Assembly (NCBI GenBank): GCA_020086605.1
Contig: JACBWW010000016.1
Coordinates: 15,045,408-15,109,407, forward strand
Direction of reading: 5' to 3'
DNA length: 64,000 nucleotides
Origin: Lanius collurio
Taxonomy: Eukaryota > Chordata > Aves > Passeriformes > Laniidae
Position 1 is the stretch's first letter; every line of letters begins with the position of its first letter. Both the position numbers and the translations under genes were made by a program. The notes under the pieces are model-generated. The model was not told the DNA's origin. It searched no databases and worked only from the letters and a program-made list of their open reading frames with translations. Shown piece after piece: positions 54,130-64,000 of this stretch.

Positions 54130-54700
54130 AAAAATGGAAATGAAAGGAGGAATCCGGAGAATGATAAGCAATGAGGAAGATCAGACCAGAGATTCTAAAA
54201 AAATATCAGGAAGGGCTGGGGTAAATGCTTCCATTAATTTGAAGGAGAGATGACAACGTGATATGCTTCAAATACATAAAAGTACAAGTAGTAAAGGGAT
54301 TAAGTTTCAGCAAGACCGATAAGGACAACATTTTCAGACTGTAATGAAATACAGCAGTTTAGCCTGCAAGGTCTGGCTTACTGAAGGTGTTAGGAACTAG
54401 TTAGACAATCGCCAGCCCAAAGGACCAATACAGCTGATCCTGCCTTCGGGCAAGATCACAAGGGTGATCACAGAGGTCCTGCCCAGCCTGTAAGCCTATC
54501 AACAGCTGAAGAACAAGGCCAGTCACTGAATCTGAAAGACAGAAGATAAGAGCAAAACAAGTGAATTAACAGCAAGTACTCTTTAACACATCAGCTTACT
54601 AGGCCACAGAACTCATTACCAGGGAAAAATAGAGGTTGAATGTTAAATACCTTCCTAAAAGCAATCACCCACATTTACAGACACTGAAAAATATCCTCAA
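54130..54700 (+). mobile_element. Probable ancient CR1/L3-like relic
   Basis: Several pieces follow the order of an old amniote CR1/L3-type LINE 3' half on the plus strand. GAGAATGATAAGC near 54160 sits where such elements encode the RATKMI-type stretch. GGAGAGATGACAACG then TGCTTCAAATACATAAAAG (54244-54281) corresponds to the R(G)D-MI-FKYLK stretch. TCTTTAACACATCAGC and CACAGAACTCATTACCAG (54580-54624) corresponds to the WN(S)LP region. All are heavily mutated, and the part between about 54300 and 54560 is hard to place. No open frame survives. Identification is from remembered family patterns and needs a profile search. Confidence 0.4.
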
Positions 54701-55147
54701 ACTTACCAGGACTGTACAACTATAGCACTGTAATGGGATTATTTATGGTTGTTTACATGTGAATTTTGCAAAACAAAGAATTGTTCACTGGGAATGTAAG
54801 GGTGAGACTGACTCCCTCCACAGTTTCCTGTCCTGAAAGACAGAGCACTAATCTGCATGCCCAGACATTAGGAGAAAAATATTGCCTGCCTCCATACTCA
54901 CAAAAGGCCTAGAAGAACACTGCATTGCGAAACTAATGCATTAACATCTTGTTCTTAACTATGCCTTGTGCTCTGCTAAGCGAGAGTTCTCCCTTTAAAA
55001 ACAGTGTAGGTAGGAGATAACAAATTCATGGGAAAGGGTGTGCATTTCTGGAGAAGTGGAAGAGCCTACTCTCATGAGCTCCAAAAAAAATCAGAACCAG
55101 ATTTAACACATTTGTCTTGGCAGAACGTCAGTGCTCTCTCACACCAA

Positions 55148-55192
55148 CATTTAATATTTCTTACCATGGAAATTGGTAAGAAATGTGTGATG
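55148..55192. other. Hairpin, about 16 pairs with 9-base loop
   Basis: ATTTCTTACC (55156-55165) and GGTAAGAAAT (55175-55184) are exact reverse complements. Pairing continues outward with one G:T and one A:T pair, a two-base mismatch, then four more pairs to 55148/55192. Short for a pre-microRNA, and no known miRNA sequence was recognised. Confidence 0.55.
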
Positions 55193-55926
55193 CTAATTGA
55201 CCTACACTGTCTTTCAGCCAGTTCAAGTTCCAACCAGGCTAGTGAGCATGCAAATGGCATCACACCACTCTTAATTATTGCCTTCCAAATTCAACTACAG
55301 GCCAGATGTCCTGCCCTGTTCTGACTATACCCAAGACAGTGATCTCAGCTGAACATACTTCTTTAATGTGCAAACGAAAAAATAACAACGAAAAAATCCA
55401 ACCCCCACAATAAGAAACAGAAATCCTTACAGAATCAACTTCACCCTGTGATTTTCTGTGGACATTCTGGTTTATCAATGTGGTTTTTGCTACATTAGCC
55501 TAAAAGCAGATGTTTTTCTCCAGGTACTAGAAATGTAACAGTTCTTTCCCAATATAAGGATTTACTTTGTCAGAAAATGAAAACTAGGTCCTATTTCTGC
55601 CTCACATTACGCAAATACTACATCTTACACAAGAGTAATCACCCACAATTTACAGAGCTGTTATCAAAATCTTCGTAGTTACGCTATTCAGATTCATTGC
55701 CAATCATGCCTTCTCACTGAGTGGATTTAGTGGTTAAAAGTCATAGTAAGAATAGTTATTTCTATTAATTACTGTGCAGGTAAATATAGACGGGAGACAC
55801 TGCTTTCTACGGCTCGGAGACTGAACCTTAGTTACACCATGATAGCTTTGAAAACGACACATTAAAATACACATTTATGTAAAAAAAAGTCCTAGCAGAT
55901 CCTAATATTTCTTTTAAAATTCCCGG

Positions 55927-55941
55927 AGCGCCCTCTTGTGT
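55927..55941 (-). promoter_or_regulatory. CTCF-like motif
   Basis: The minus strand reads ACACAAGAGGGCGCT, matching the CTCF core at 13 of 15 positions, including the diagnostic AGAGGGCGCT. It lies in a CpG-retaining block. Same orientation as the weaker site at 52847. Binding is inferred. Confidence 0.35.
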
Positions 55942-58860
55942 GAGAAGTGTCAGACACTGCGTGCAATGGTGAAACATGACAGTGTTTCAAAAGTGCAACA
56001 ACGTAATTACATTCCCTCTTATCACCCCGTAACTTTGCCTGTTTCTGACAGGCAATTTTTTTCCCAACCTGTTTCACTGGATTTCTATTTTCACGGACAC
56101 ATGAGCAGGCAAAGTCAAAGCCAAATCAGTGCAAAATAATCTATTCCTTATCTTGTCTCCTAAATAGTTTCCTCCAGTGTTTCCCTACTCAGCTCTGCAG
56201 GAGTGATACTTCCTCCAGGCTGCAGCACTGGCACATACCAGACCCTAACAAAAATAAGAAGAAAATATCAGCAGACACTTTGAAGCTGACAGGAGAAAAC
56301 TGAAAGAATGGAATTAGAATTGAGAAGTGAGTGAGCAGGGGACTCAGCTTGCTTGTCACTGTCCATCTTCAAATCAGACAGTCAGCAATTGGAAATTTCC
56401 CGAAAATAATGGTCTATTTACACTGGAATGTCTGCAGCAAAGCATCTTTTGTCACAGAGGAAGATGAAGACTGAAAGGCATCTCAGACACTTGCCTGAAG
56501 GTAACATGCTGACGAATGCCACAGACTACAAACTGGCAGGTGCTCATTAAAAGCCCCAAATGCAAGCAGCCAGAGCAAAGCCAAATTTACCAGGGAAAAC
56601 GCACATGTTGCCTGTTAAAGCTGTCATAGGCACCAAAAGTAGAGCAGACTCCGAGCTACTGAGGAGGAGTGGTAAAAACAAATCGGGAGGCAGGCAGATG
56701 GAAGGACCTGAAGGGAACGTAGAAAGATAAAAGACAACAGGGAGAGGAAAGGAGCTTACACATTGAATCCACACAGAACATGAAATCCTCATCACTAGAG
56801 GTACTCCTTCTTTTAATTCTGTGCTTGCCTTCCCCCAGCAATTAAACTGAACGTCCTTGACAGCCTGCAGAACTGAAACTAGACGTCAGCTTCAGCCCTT
56901 TATGGTCCCCCACAGTATTTTAATTTTCTAAATTGGAGATTTATGGAAATGCTGACATTCATCTCTCAGTTAAAATGTTACCGTGTTGCTTACAAATACA
57001 GGCTTTCTCTCCTTTCAGCTAGAAGGTTGACAAGACAGGCTTAGCTGCTTTCTAATCATTTTCTTGCACATGATGGGCTGTGAATTATGTGAGCTTTATC
57101 ATCTTAATGCTTACATCTCTAAAAGCATCTGGTCACAGACATGCTTTTTGCTCACTGTACTCTTTAAACAACAGTGGTAATAATTAGCGACTCTGAGCAG
57201 CCTGATTATCATATGAATGGAGAAACAATTGAAAATGCAGCTGAATTAGGACCCAGCAAACATTTAAGTCTTCAAAATTACAGAATCTTTAGCAACAGAT
57301 GTCATTCAAAAGTATACTTCACATTACATTACACTATTACATTAACTACCACTAACAGCAGGCTCTAAATTGCACCACAAGACTTCAGGTTTGACTGAAG
57401 AGACTTCAGAGTGCTGACAACCTCTTTCCCTTTGCAGACACTTAATAAGGGAACATGAAGTCGGGTTAGCACGCTTCCAGCGCCCTTATTAAATTATTAT
57501 TCACAAAAGTATGTGCTTTTTGTCTCATGTTTGTCTATTTTCAGGTATCAAAAAGTGAACCTTCATGTACATCTGCATTTATGTTGCCAAAACTACTAAA
57601 AAAAAAATCTTGATGTGATTGAGAATCTACTAGAAACATTACCATCCATTGAAAGTGGAAGAGAAGTGACAATCATTCCTCACATCTTAAAGAAAAATCT
57701 TAAGATACACAAGATAGAGTACTAGATCATCCTACTGAATGACAACCACATTTATTTCTGTCTTATATTTCAAGGGGCTTCTACAGGACAAAACTTTTTA
57801 AAAGGTAAAACTATTCATAAAAACAAATATGAAGGATCATTATTTCTAACTCTGCGTTAATTATCCTCAACAGAATTAAATGGGATGTCCTGCTGCAGAA
57901 CACTGGCAAAGTGTTAAGGAAGGCCAACAGAAAATACAAGTCCTGTCATCCTTGACATTCACTTTTATAAAAAGGCAACGAAACCAGATCTAGAAACAAA
58001 ATTACTGCAGGCACCTTTTCATGCAAGAGGCTAACCATGAAAATTAGAAGAAAGTCAACTGCAACTCAATATGGGCTCTTCTAAGTCAGAATGAATGTGT
58101 GGAATAACGATCATCTATAGCCACCAGAGCACACAGGCTGGGTCTAATGAAAAATAATGCACAACTTCCCCACAATATGTTGTGAAATGGGCATGTCTGT
58201 CACCAGAGGTGTTCCCAGAGAGAAAATACTACACATAAACACCAAGGTGTATTAAGAGCTATTTATAACAAAAGGTGTTATTTTACAAGTGCCTCCCATG
58301 CCAGACCTACTCACTGCCTTTCTAGAGTCTAACTTTAGTAACACAAAATTTCATTAAATCTTCAGGTAATTGCTGGCCATAAGCCAAGACAGTAAGACAT
58401 TCCTCTCATCCCACAAAGGAACGAATCCTAACAGAACACGTGTACAGTTGTTAACCCAACAGTCTTTGCTCTCTGCCCTTATCCTCAGTGTTGTAAGAAA
58501 GCCGTAAGTAGGCTGGGACCAGTCCAAATCTCCCTCCCTTTCTCTCATACAAACATCCTTCCTTCATCATTACATGTTCTCCTCCATACCATGGTAATAT
58601 TTACATTTAATATTCCCTGTGTGGACACTGAGAGGCAGGTAACAGCACATGTAAACTATTTCTGTCAGAAACAGTGAAACTTCATATTTATTAGCAAATT
58701 TATCATCTTGCTTTTTTCCAATCCATTTGACAAACTGTAAATTATGTCCTCCAAACTTTTAGATTTTATTTACAGAGGTATTTTAGTCACCTGAGAGCCA
58801 CAGCAATATTTTAATACACCTCTATAATGCCTGCCTAGTTTTGCTTACAGCTTGGGACAA

Positions 58861-59010
58861 AAGACAAAAAAAAAAAAAAAAAGCAATGAAAAAGAAACCC
58901 CACACCAAGAAGAAAAAATAACAAAAAAAAAAAAAAAAAACAAACAACAAACAAACAAACCAAAAAAAAAAAAACCCAAAACAACCAAGTGAAAAAAAGC
59001 AAACCAAATT
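58861..59010 (+). repeat. Long A-rich tract with AAAC units
   Basis: Contains A17 (58866-58882), A18 (58923-58940) and A13 (58962-58974) joined by AAAC and AACC units, with very few T or G. The reverse strand gives a meaningless Phe-rich frame. It is the largest homopolymer-rich tract here and a likely polymorphic and assembly-error-prone site. Confidence 0.85.
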
Positions 59011-60527
59011 TTAACACACAGCATTGCTGGACCGTCTCCAAATCCACAGCAACATTCCTCCAGGACCTCAGGGATTTATCAGACAGCACATTATAAGCAG
59101 CACCCACCATTTTTTCCTCACAGATTTTTAAAGCCCAGCAATGTCACTGTCTCCCATTAACATCCCAACTGCCTGAAGAACAATTCCCCTGGCCTTGGGT
59201 GTCCCACAGCATAAGGCACAGAGCTGTCTCGTCTCTCATAGGTCTGTTGCCTCAGCAAATCCAGTTTACACTTTTATTTGTTTATTTTCTAAGCAAAACC
59301 CAAGCCAAATCACTTCCCCAGGAATGAAAACTGAAGTTTAAAAGAAATCTGAATTTGTTTCTCCTGACAACACTCTGAACAGGAAGCTAAGAAACAATTT
59401 TCTCTTTCTACAAAGGAGAGAATTTAAGGCTTTTCACACACAGCATCTTAGATCACCCCAGCAATCAATCCCAACCAGCAAAATCTAGGTCAGTGAAATG
59501 GAAGTCAGAGGGCTTCAAAGAATGAAACATTCAATTGTTAAGAGTTATGGAAAAAGCTTAAGATCTGGTTAGGACAAAGGTCATATTAATGCTGCAAGTG
59601 GAAATACAAGAGTAATCTGGAAAATAACTTGCTTCCAAATCCTACATGCAACAAATGCCTTCAAGAATTTGTCATGAAACAAGAAAAAGGAGACTTTGCA
59701 GGGTAAATAAATAAATAAATATGCACTGCCATCTTGGAGCCGTAAGTAAATGTTTACTGCAGTGATCACAGGTTTCACCAAGACCACCTCTGACATCATC
59801 TCAAGATTAATACAATTAGATTCACTATTTTACTTAGTTAGGAACTTTTTACAGGACAGAAAACAGCTGCTGTTACAGATAGGGCTCTCTTGGCCTTACA
59901 AATGGCTGAAAGCAATGTGAGATTTAGAAGTTAAGACACAATACAGTAAATTAAGGTAATATGTATTATTTAATTTTCCTTCCTGCTGCAGCAGGAATGT
60001 AAAACCTTCCAATACTGTTCCACATCAAGACTACTCTGTGGAAGTGCTCTGAGCAGGCTCTGCTCAACTTGTCTGAACACAAAGCTCCAGCTGACCTAGA
60101 AATCCACATGGAAATTACATATCCCACCCTGATCACACCTTCAGAAATCAGAGCTGCTATATAAAACTGTTGACAGAACACCAGCTAGTAGAATTCTGTT
60201 AGTGCTCTGAGTACCTGTCCTGGAAGAAGAACAGGACCAGGTAATTAAAAATCCCAGTTATTCAGAAGTGTCCTAACTGGTCCCTACAGCCCTTTAACGA
60301 TTCTTAAGCACAATATGGAAACAATGCCATGCCCACTGCTCCCTGAACCCCCAATTAAACCTACAAGTTACAGTTAATTGCTTGCATGTGCCTGGGGGTG
60401 GGGGGCACCCTCCTACAGCTATCTAAGTTTTTCTGCTGGAAAAACAATACCTGGAACCCACACCCTGCAAAAGGAACAAAAAAAAGCTCAGAGCTCCAAG
60501 AACAACACGTACAAAGGCTCCTGAATT
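59011..60527. other. Non-coding unique DNA, no gene seen
   Basis: No gene recognised. Contains a short TAAA microsatellite at 59704-59720 and an 18-base perfect palindrome at 59980-59997. Confidence 0.5.
59980..59997. other. Perfect 18-bp palindrome
   Basis: TTCCTGCTGCAGCAGGAA equals its own reverse complement. About 0.2 such palindromes would be expected by chance in a window this size with equal base use. It could be a dimeric protein-binding site. Confidence 0.8.
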
Positions 60528-60596
60528 GTCAGCGTCAGGAAAATCCACCAATGCCAGAGGTTTATGTCTAAAAAGGAGACAGAGGAGTCCTGCAAC

Positions 60597-60602
60597 TTTA
60601 TT
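60597..60602 (-). promoter_or_regulatory. LTR poly(A) signal AATAAA
   Basis: On the minus strand AATAAA lies downstream of the TATA-like box at the distance expected for the R region of an LTR. The surrounding palindrome places a second AATAAA on the plus strand at 60605-60610. Confidence 0.6.
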
Positions 60603-60664
60603 CGAATAAAGGGAGTCCACCGGGGCACACATCCGCGGGGTTTTCTCTCTCGAGGGTGCAGCCT

Positions 60665-60675
60665 CCTTTTATCCC
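60665..60675 (-). promoter_or_regulatory. LTR TATA-like box
   Basis: GGGATAAAAGG on the minus strand, positioned to drive transcription starting near 60640. Consistent with the U3/R boundary of the LTR. Confidence 0.5.
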
Positions 60676-61358
60676 AAACTCCGGGCCACAAATTGCCCTC
60701 TTCCTTTCCCCACTGCTGAGGTACCAGGAAGGTACAGCCTTCCCAAACCACCTACCACATATCCCCCCTTGAACCTGTAATTTTACCCCAAAATTGAGAA
60801 ACTCAGACTTGTGCAGACCCACTTGTCTGTTTCAGCAGCCAAACTGTCCGGGCCCTGTAACAGGCCTGTTCTCAAAGTTAGTGGAAACATTAAGACCCAT
60901 TTCAAAGACGCCACACCCAAACCTTCACCCATGGAACTGTTTGCAAAGACATGAGCTTTCCTCTCATCAGCATGGAGGTTGTTGTGCTTATCATGTGAAA
61001 GCAAGAGAGCCTGTTGTGCTCCTTGTGTTTCTTTACAGTACAAAACAGAATCCTCCTGACCACTCCTCATTAGAAAGCCTGCGACACTTGCAGAATTCCT
61101 CCAAAAGGGACCTGCGTTGCAAGGACAGGTTACAGGGCAGCTTTTCTTAAACCCTCATTTTATGTTGCACAGAGGAAAGCTCTGCTGTAGGCAAGAAGTG
61201 AGGAATCTAGGTCACACCTTGCAAAGAAAAATGGTGACATTTAAGGGATAGAAACACTTGGATGTGTTCCATACTATTTTAAACCATGCCATTCTGTATG
61301 GACTGCTGTGAAAAAGATCTTCAGCTTGCTCACAAGCAAGATGCAAAAAAGCATTTAC

Positions 61359-61417
61359 TTTACACTGATCTTCTCTCAAAACTTCTCTCTTTACACTGTT
61401 CTCTCAAAACTTCTCAG
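61359..61417 (+). repeat. Imperfect tandem duplication, about 30 bp
   Basis: 61359-61389 and 61390-61417 are adjacent copies of a unit starting TTTACACTG and containing TCTCTCAAAACTTCTC. The second copy lacks 3 bases. Confidence 0.85.
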
Positions 61418-61426
61418 ACACTTGTT

Positions 61427-61508
61427 TGGGGGTTAGGTATTGGGGGGGTTTATGTTGGTGTTGGGTGTTTTGGGAGTTTTTTTCAGGGCTTTGCAGGTTT
61501 TTTTTTTT
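61427..61508 (+). repeat. G/T-rich tract with G runs
   Basis: Runs of G5 (61428-61432), G7 (61442-61448) and G3 (61463-61465, 61472-61474) in T-rich sequence, ending in T11. Loops are too long for a strict G4 but allow a relaxed one. It is the only clearly T/G-polarised (plus-strand) tract of this kind, and it lies directly after the tandem duplication. Confidence 0.6.
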
Positions 61509-62708
61509 CAGCTCAGCATTGTCCTCGAGTAAGTATAGAAGATAAAAAATTTTGAGAACAAGAAAGGTCAAGTCACTTGACCCCATCCACAGAGATGAGA
61601 ATAGAGGATGCCTCTCCTTGGTCCAAAGGTTTATTTTAATAAATCTAGACTTGCCATGGCATTAAAATAAATGCACGGCTATATTGCATTATTGAACTGG
61701 AATGGAGAATATTTTTTGTGGACAAGGGAGCTTCAAAATAGATATAGATGGATCTGTTAACTACAACCCTTCTTCATTATTTCAAAGACACTCCTATCAT
61801 TCTTGTTTCTGAACTGTATTTTTCATCAACAAAACTCTTCTAACCAGAGATGTGATCTCGTACCAGTGGGTATAGTAATAAAAAGTGATTTCACAGTGGA
61901 GTTTAGTTATCCTTATATGCCAAATAATGTCCAAGTTGCTGACTGGAAAGCTAAAGCTTTTGGCATAGGACAAGATCAGAAAGTCAGATTTTAAGGGCTA
62001 AGAAAATATAAATACATTTTCTAGACAATGGGAGGCTATAAACCACTGCTCATAAGCAACAGATATTAATGTTTATCTCTTTAATATGCCCAACATTTAA
62101 GCATTATATTCATTAGATGCTACAACTTCATCTTCCTAACCAAAATGTGACTTGAAAAGACAGCTTGAAGGTTACAGACACTATCTGCAAGTTTTCAACA
62201 GAATAATAACTTTTTTAAAATTCTGTAATATTTAAATGAAATATACGTGAAATATTAACATTTAAGAATAAATCAAAATAATCAGCAATACCAAAATAAC
62301 TTAAAGAATGCTCTTCTGTGTTTATAAAATGCTGGCTGGTTGATTCTCATGATAAATGAAAATACTATTCTCTAAACAATTAGGAGGGGGGATTGTTTAA
62401 TTGAGAAAACTGAATACAAGCAGATTGTCTCACATTTAAGAGAACAACCTGAATAAGGATAAAAATGCAGGGCTCCCCATCTCCTAGCCTAACAGTCAGG
62501 TAAGTAGAATATGGGTTACTTACATAGCAACAAACTTCCTGTCTCCACGGGCCACATTTGGGGCTTTAAAGGGCAACAACCTCTTTAAATACAATAGATC
62601 TACATAATATCTAGAGCTGCTGTCCAGGTGAGTATCACATGCAATCAGATGGAACACTACAGTACTATTTTCCATGCTCAAAGTTTGCGAATAACTATCT
62701 TTTACAGA

Positions 62709-62724
62709 AAGAGAAGCTTCTCTT
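62709..62724. other. Perfect 16-bp palindrome
   Basis: AAGAGAAGCTTCTCTT is self-complementary and contains GAA-GC-TTC, the two-unit core of a heat-shock element, with a further TTC five bases on. About one such palindrome is expected by chance in 64 kb, so weight is low. Confidence 0.7.
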
Positions 62725-64000
62725 CAGGTAATGGTAGACTTCTCTACACTGCACAGAGAAACTATGCTAAGTATCTTCCTTCCCCAAGTAGCTGAGGAAA
62801 TAGTATTTGGAGTGGTATACAAAGGCTAAGGAGGGACAGTTTTTCAGTGCCTATTTCAAGAACAGAAGCAGGACGCCCCAAGTGACTTTAGCGGTGTTAC
62901 CTGTGCATGTGGCAGTTCTTGCCACAGGACACAATAAAACTCTGTGGGTTCATGAGCAGACTGTGCAAGTTCATGAAGTAAGTTCATTAAAGGTAATGGA
63001 ACAAGCAGAAACCACTGTTAACTCAGGAGGTCTGTCCTCCCAGATTGTTTAGAGCTGGAACAGAGCAGGGGAAGAACTGTCTGATGCTTGCTTCATTCTT
63101 TTATTTCTGCCAGGTCTCACCTTTCACAGCCAGGCTTATATGTGCATTAGTATAATTTCCCTCATTATTACAATCACATTCCAAAGTCCTCATGAGGACT
63201 GGAGCATCAAACTGGATGAGCACAGGGCTAGAGCTGCTTACAACATGAAAGGCATCGATGCCTTGCTGGTAGCCCTAAAGCACCTGCACAGGGAACAGGA
63301 GGATTCAGATCTCCACATCTCTGCTCAGACCACCCCACACAGCAGCTGTTAAATGCTCAGTCATATCTACACATACCTCTTTAAACGATCTCCTTCAAAA
63401 ATAAGCACCACTTCAGGTAAGATACTTGAAAAGCAACTCAGAGGCCTTGGGAGTCTTAAAAATAACACACAGGCTCTCTATGACCTAAATTCTCACTGAT
63501 ACCAGAGAAACAGAAATCAGGCACCAAGGATATTCTTATTGTGTGCCTAAATACTTAAACTGCTTTTCAAAAATGAGACTGAGTCCCAGCAATCCTGCAA
63601 AATTTTTTTAAACCCCAAGCGTGACAGGCTTTTGTATTGTTACCCTTTGGGCCAATATGATGCCATCTCCAATATTTTATGCCTAGCCTTATCATTCCTG
63701 GCAGGGCCCTGGCTTCACAGCTTGAAAATCTGTGCAGAGGAAAACATCTGGCAGCAATCTGAATGTGGCTCCTCTTCAGCTGCCTGATTAACAGTGCATG
63801 CTGGGCTTTGATACCCACTATCTCAGACACCTCCTTACGCCTCTCACCAGGCTCCCTGGGGAAGGATAGTAACAAACCACAAAACACCCCCCTCATACTC
63901 ATAGAGCAGTCTCTGGAAATGATTCCTATTTTCCATCAATATTCCTAATTTCTAAGATTCAGGGCCTGGATTTCAGTTCTTCTAATAGCAGTAGATGTGT

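Larger units (their letters stand above)
54701..58860. other. Non-coding unique DNA with possible regulatory blocks
   Basis: No gene recognised. 55660-56110 and 57170-57560 keep CpGs in otherwise CpG-poor DNA and have no repeat signature, so they are the best by-eye candidates for conserved non-coding elements in the window. A hairpin lies at 55148-55192. Confidence 0.45.
60528..61046 (-). mobile_element. Solo LTR of an avian endogenous retrovirus
   Basis: On the minus strand the sequence has LTR architecture. It would start TGTTTTGTAC (at 61046) and end GACGCTGACA (at 60528). It has a TATA-like GGGATAAAAGG (60675-60665) and, about 65 bases on, the poly(A) signal AATAAAG inside the 16-base palindrome CTTTATTCGAATAAAG (60596-60611), followed by a U5-like stretch. 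The GAAT just outside each end could be a 4-base target duplication. The central region (about 60590-60780) is unusually rich in CpG for this window, suggesting a fairly recent insertion. No primer-binding site or retroviral coding sequence follows, so it is a solo LTR left by recombination. The 61046 end is uncertain: an alternative TG...CA end at 60862 gives 335 bases but no matching duplication. The family name cannot be fixed from sequence alone. Confidence 0.7.
61047..64000. other. Non-coding DNA with splice-like motifs, no exon proven
   Basis: No known gene recognised. The plus strand has several consensus-like splice sequences: acceptor-like T11-CAG ending 61511, donor GTAAGT at 61529, donor CAG/GTAAGT at 62500, donor CAG/GTGAGT at 62628, acceptor TTTTATTTCTGCCAG ending about 63114. 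A 70-codon frame at 63140-63352 has coding-like composition but no recognised homology. These could be untranslated or lncRNA exons or simply chance. Confidence 0.4.

Noticed and set aside
12058..55260. Perfect POU octamers ATGCAAAT at several places
   Set aside because: Their number is about what base composition predicts for 64 kb on two strands.
60528..61150. Full endogenous provirus
   Set aside because: No primer-binding site, polypurine tract, second LTR or gag/pol/env-like frame next to the LTR.
1..64000. tRNA, rRNA, CRISPR array, prokaryotic operon
   Set aside because: No cloverleaf, rRNA motif or regularly spaced repeats seen. The CR1 elements and composition show vertebrate nuclear DNA.

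Overview
The window looks like AT-rich, non-coding nuclear DNA from a bird, probably a songbird-type genome. The main evidence is the repeats. Two minus-strand CR1 LINE 3' fragments (about 5115-6005 and 21683-22180) and one plus-strand CR1 tail (about 39328-39455) carry the avian CR1 3' ends and recognisable reverse-transcriptase C-terminal protein text. A solo LTR of avian endogenous-retrovirus type sits at about 60528-61046 on the minus strand. Both the species and the identity of any host gene remain unknown.

No host protein-coding exon, tRNA, rRNA or other known RNA gene could be recognised. All open frames are short (118 codons at most) and overlap on both strands, and apart from the CR1 remnants none resembles a protein family I know. 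The window is therefore either intergenic (gene-desert-like) or lies inside one or more long introns.

Layout: 1-5.1 kb is unique AT-rich DNA with two long T tracts that end in splice-acceptor-like sequence. 5.1-6.0 kb is a CR1 fragment. 6-16 kb is unique DNA containing a canonical G-quadruplex motif at 14071-14094 (minus strand). 15.96-16.27 kb is a pyrimidine-rich block with a diverged 102-bp-period duplication. 21.7-22.2 kb is a second, internally deleted CR1. 23.3-23.5 kb is a long A/C-rich low-complexity tract. 24.1 kb has a paired AAGG motif overlapping a palindrome. 30.8 kb has a tiny CpG-dense patch. 33-39.3 kb is A-rich unique DNA. 39.3-39.8 kb holds a CR1 tail followed by a T15/A14 inverted repeat. 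43.2-43.6 kb holds two clean hairpins. 54.1-54.7 kb is a probable ancient CR1/L3-like relic. 55.6-57.6 kb is CpG-retaining sequence that could be regulatory. 58.86-59.01 kb is the longest A-rich tract. 60.5-61.0 kb is the solo LTR. The last 3 kb has several consensus splice-site-like sequences but no convincing exon.

Two global observations may matter. First, long A runs and A/C-rich tracts lie almost entirely on the plus strand after about 2 kb, while two of the three longest T runs are in the first 2 kb. This could reflect transcription or insertion polarity. Second, several CpG-retaining or TAAT-rich blocks look like candidate conserved regulatory elements. That can only be settled by cross-species alignment. 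I found no clear evidence of a novel biological system.
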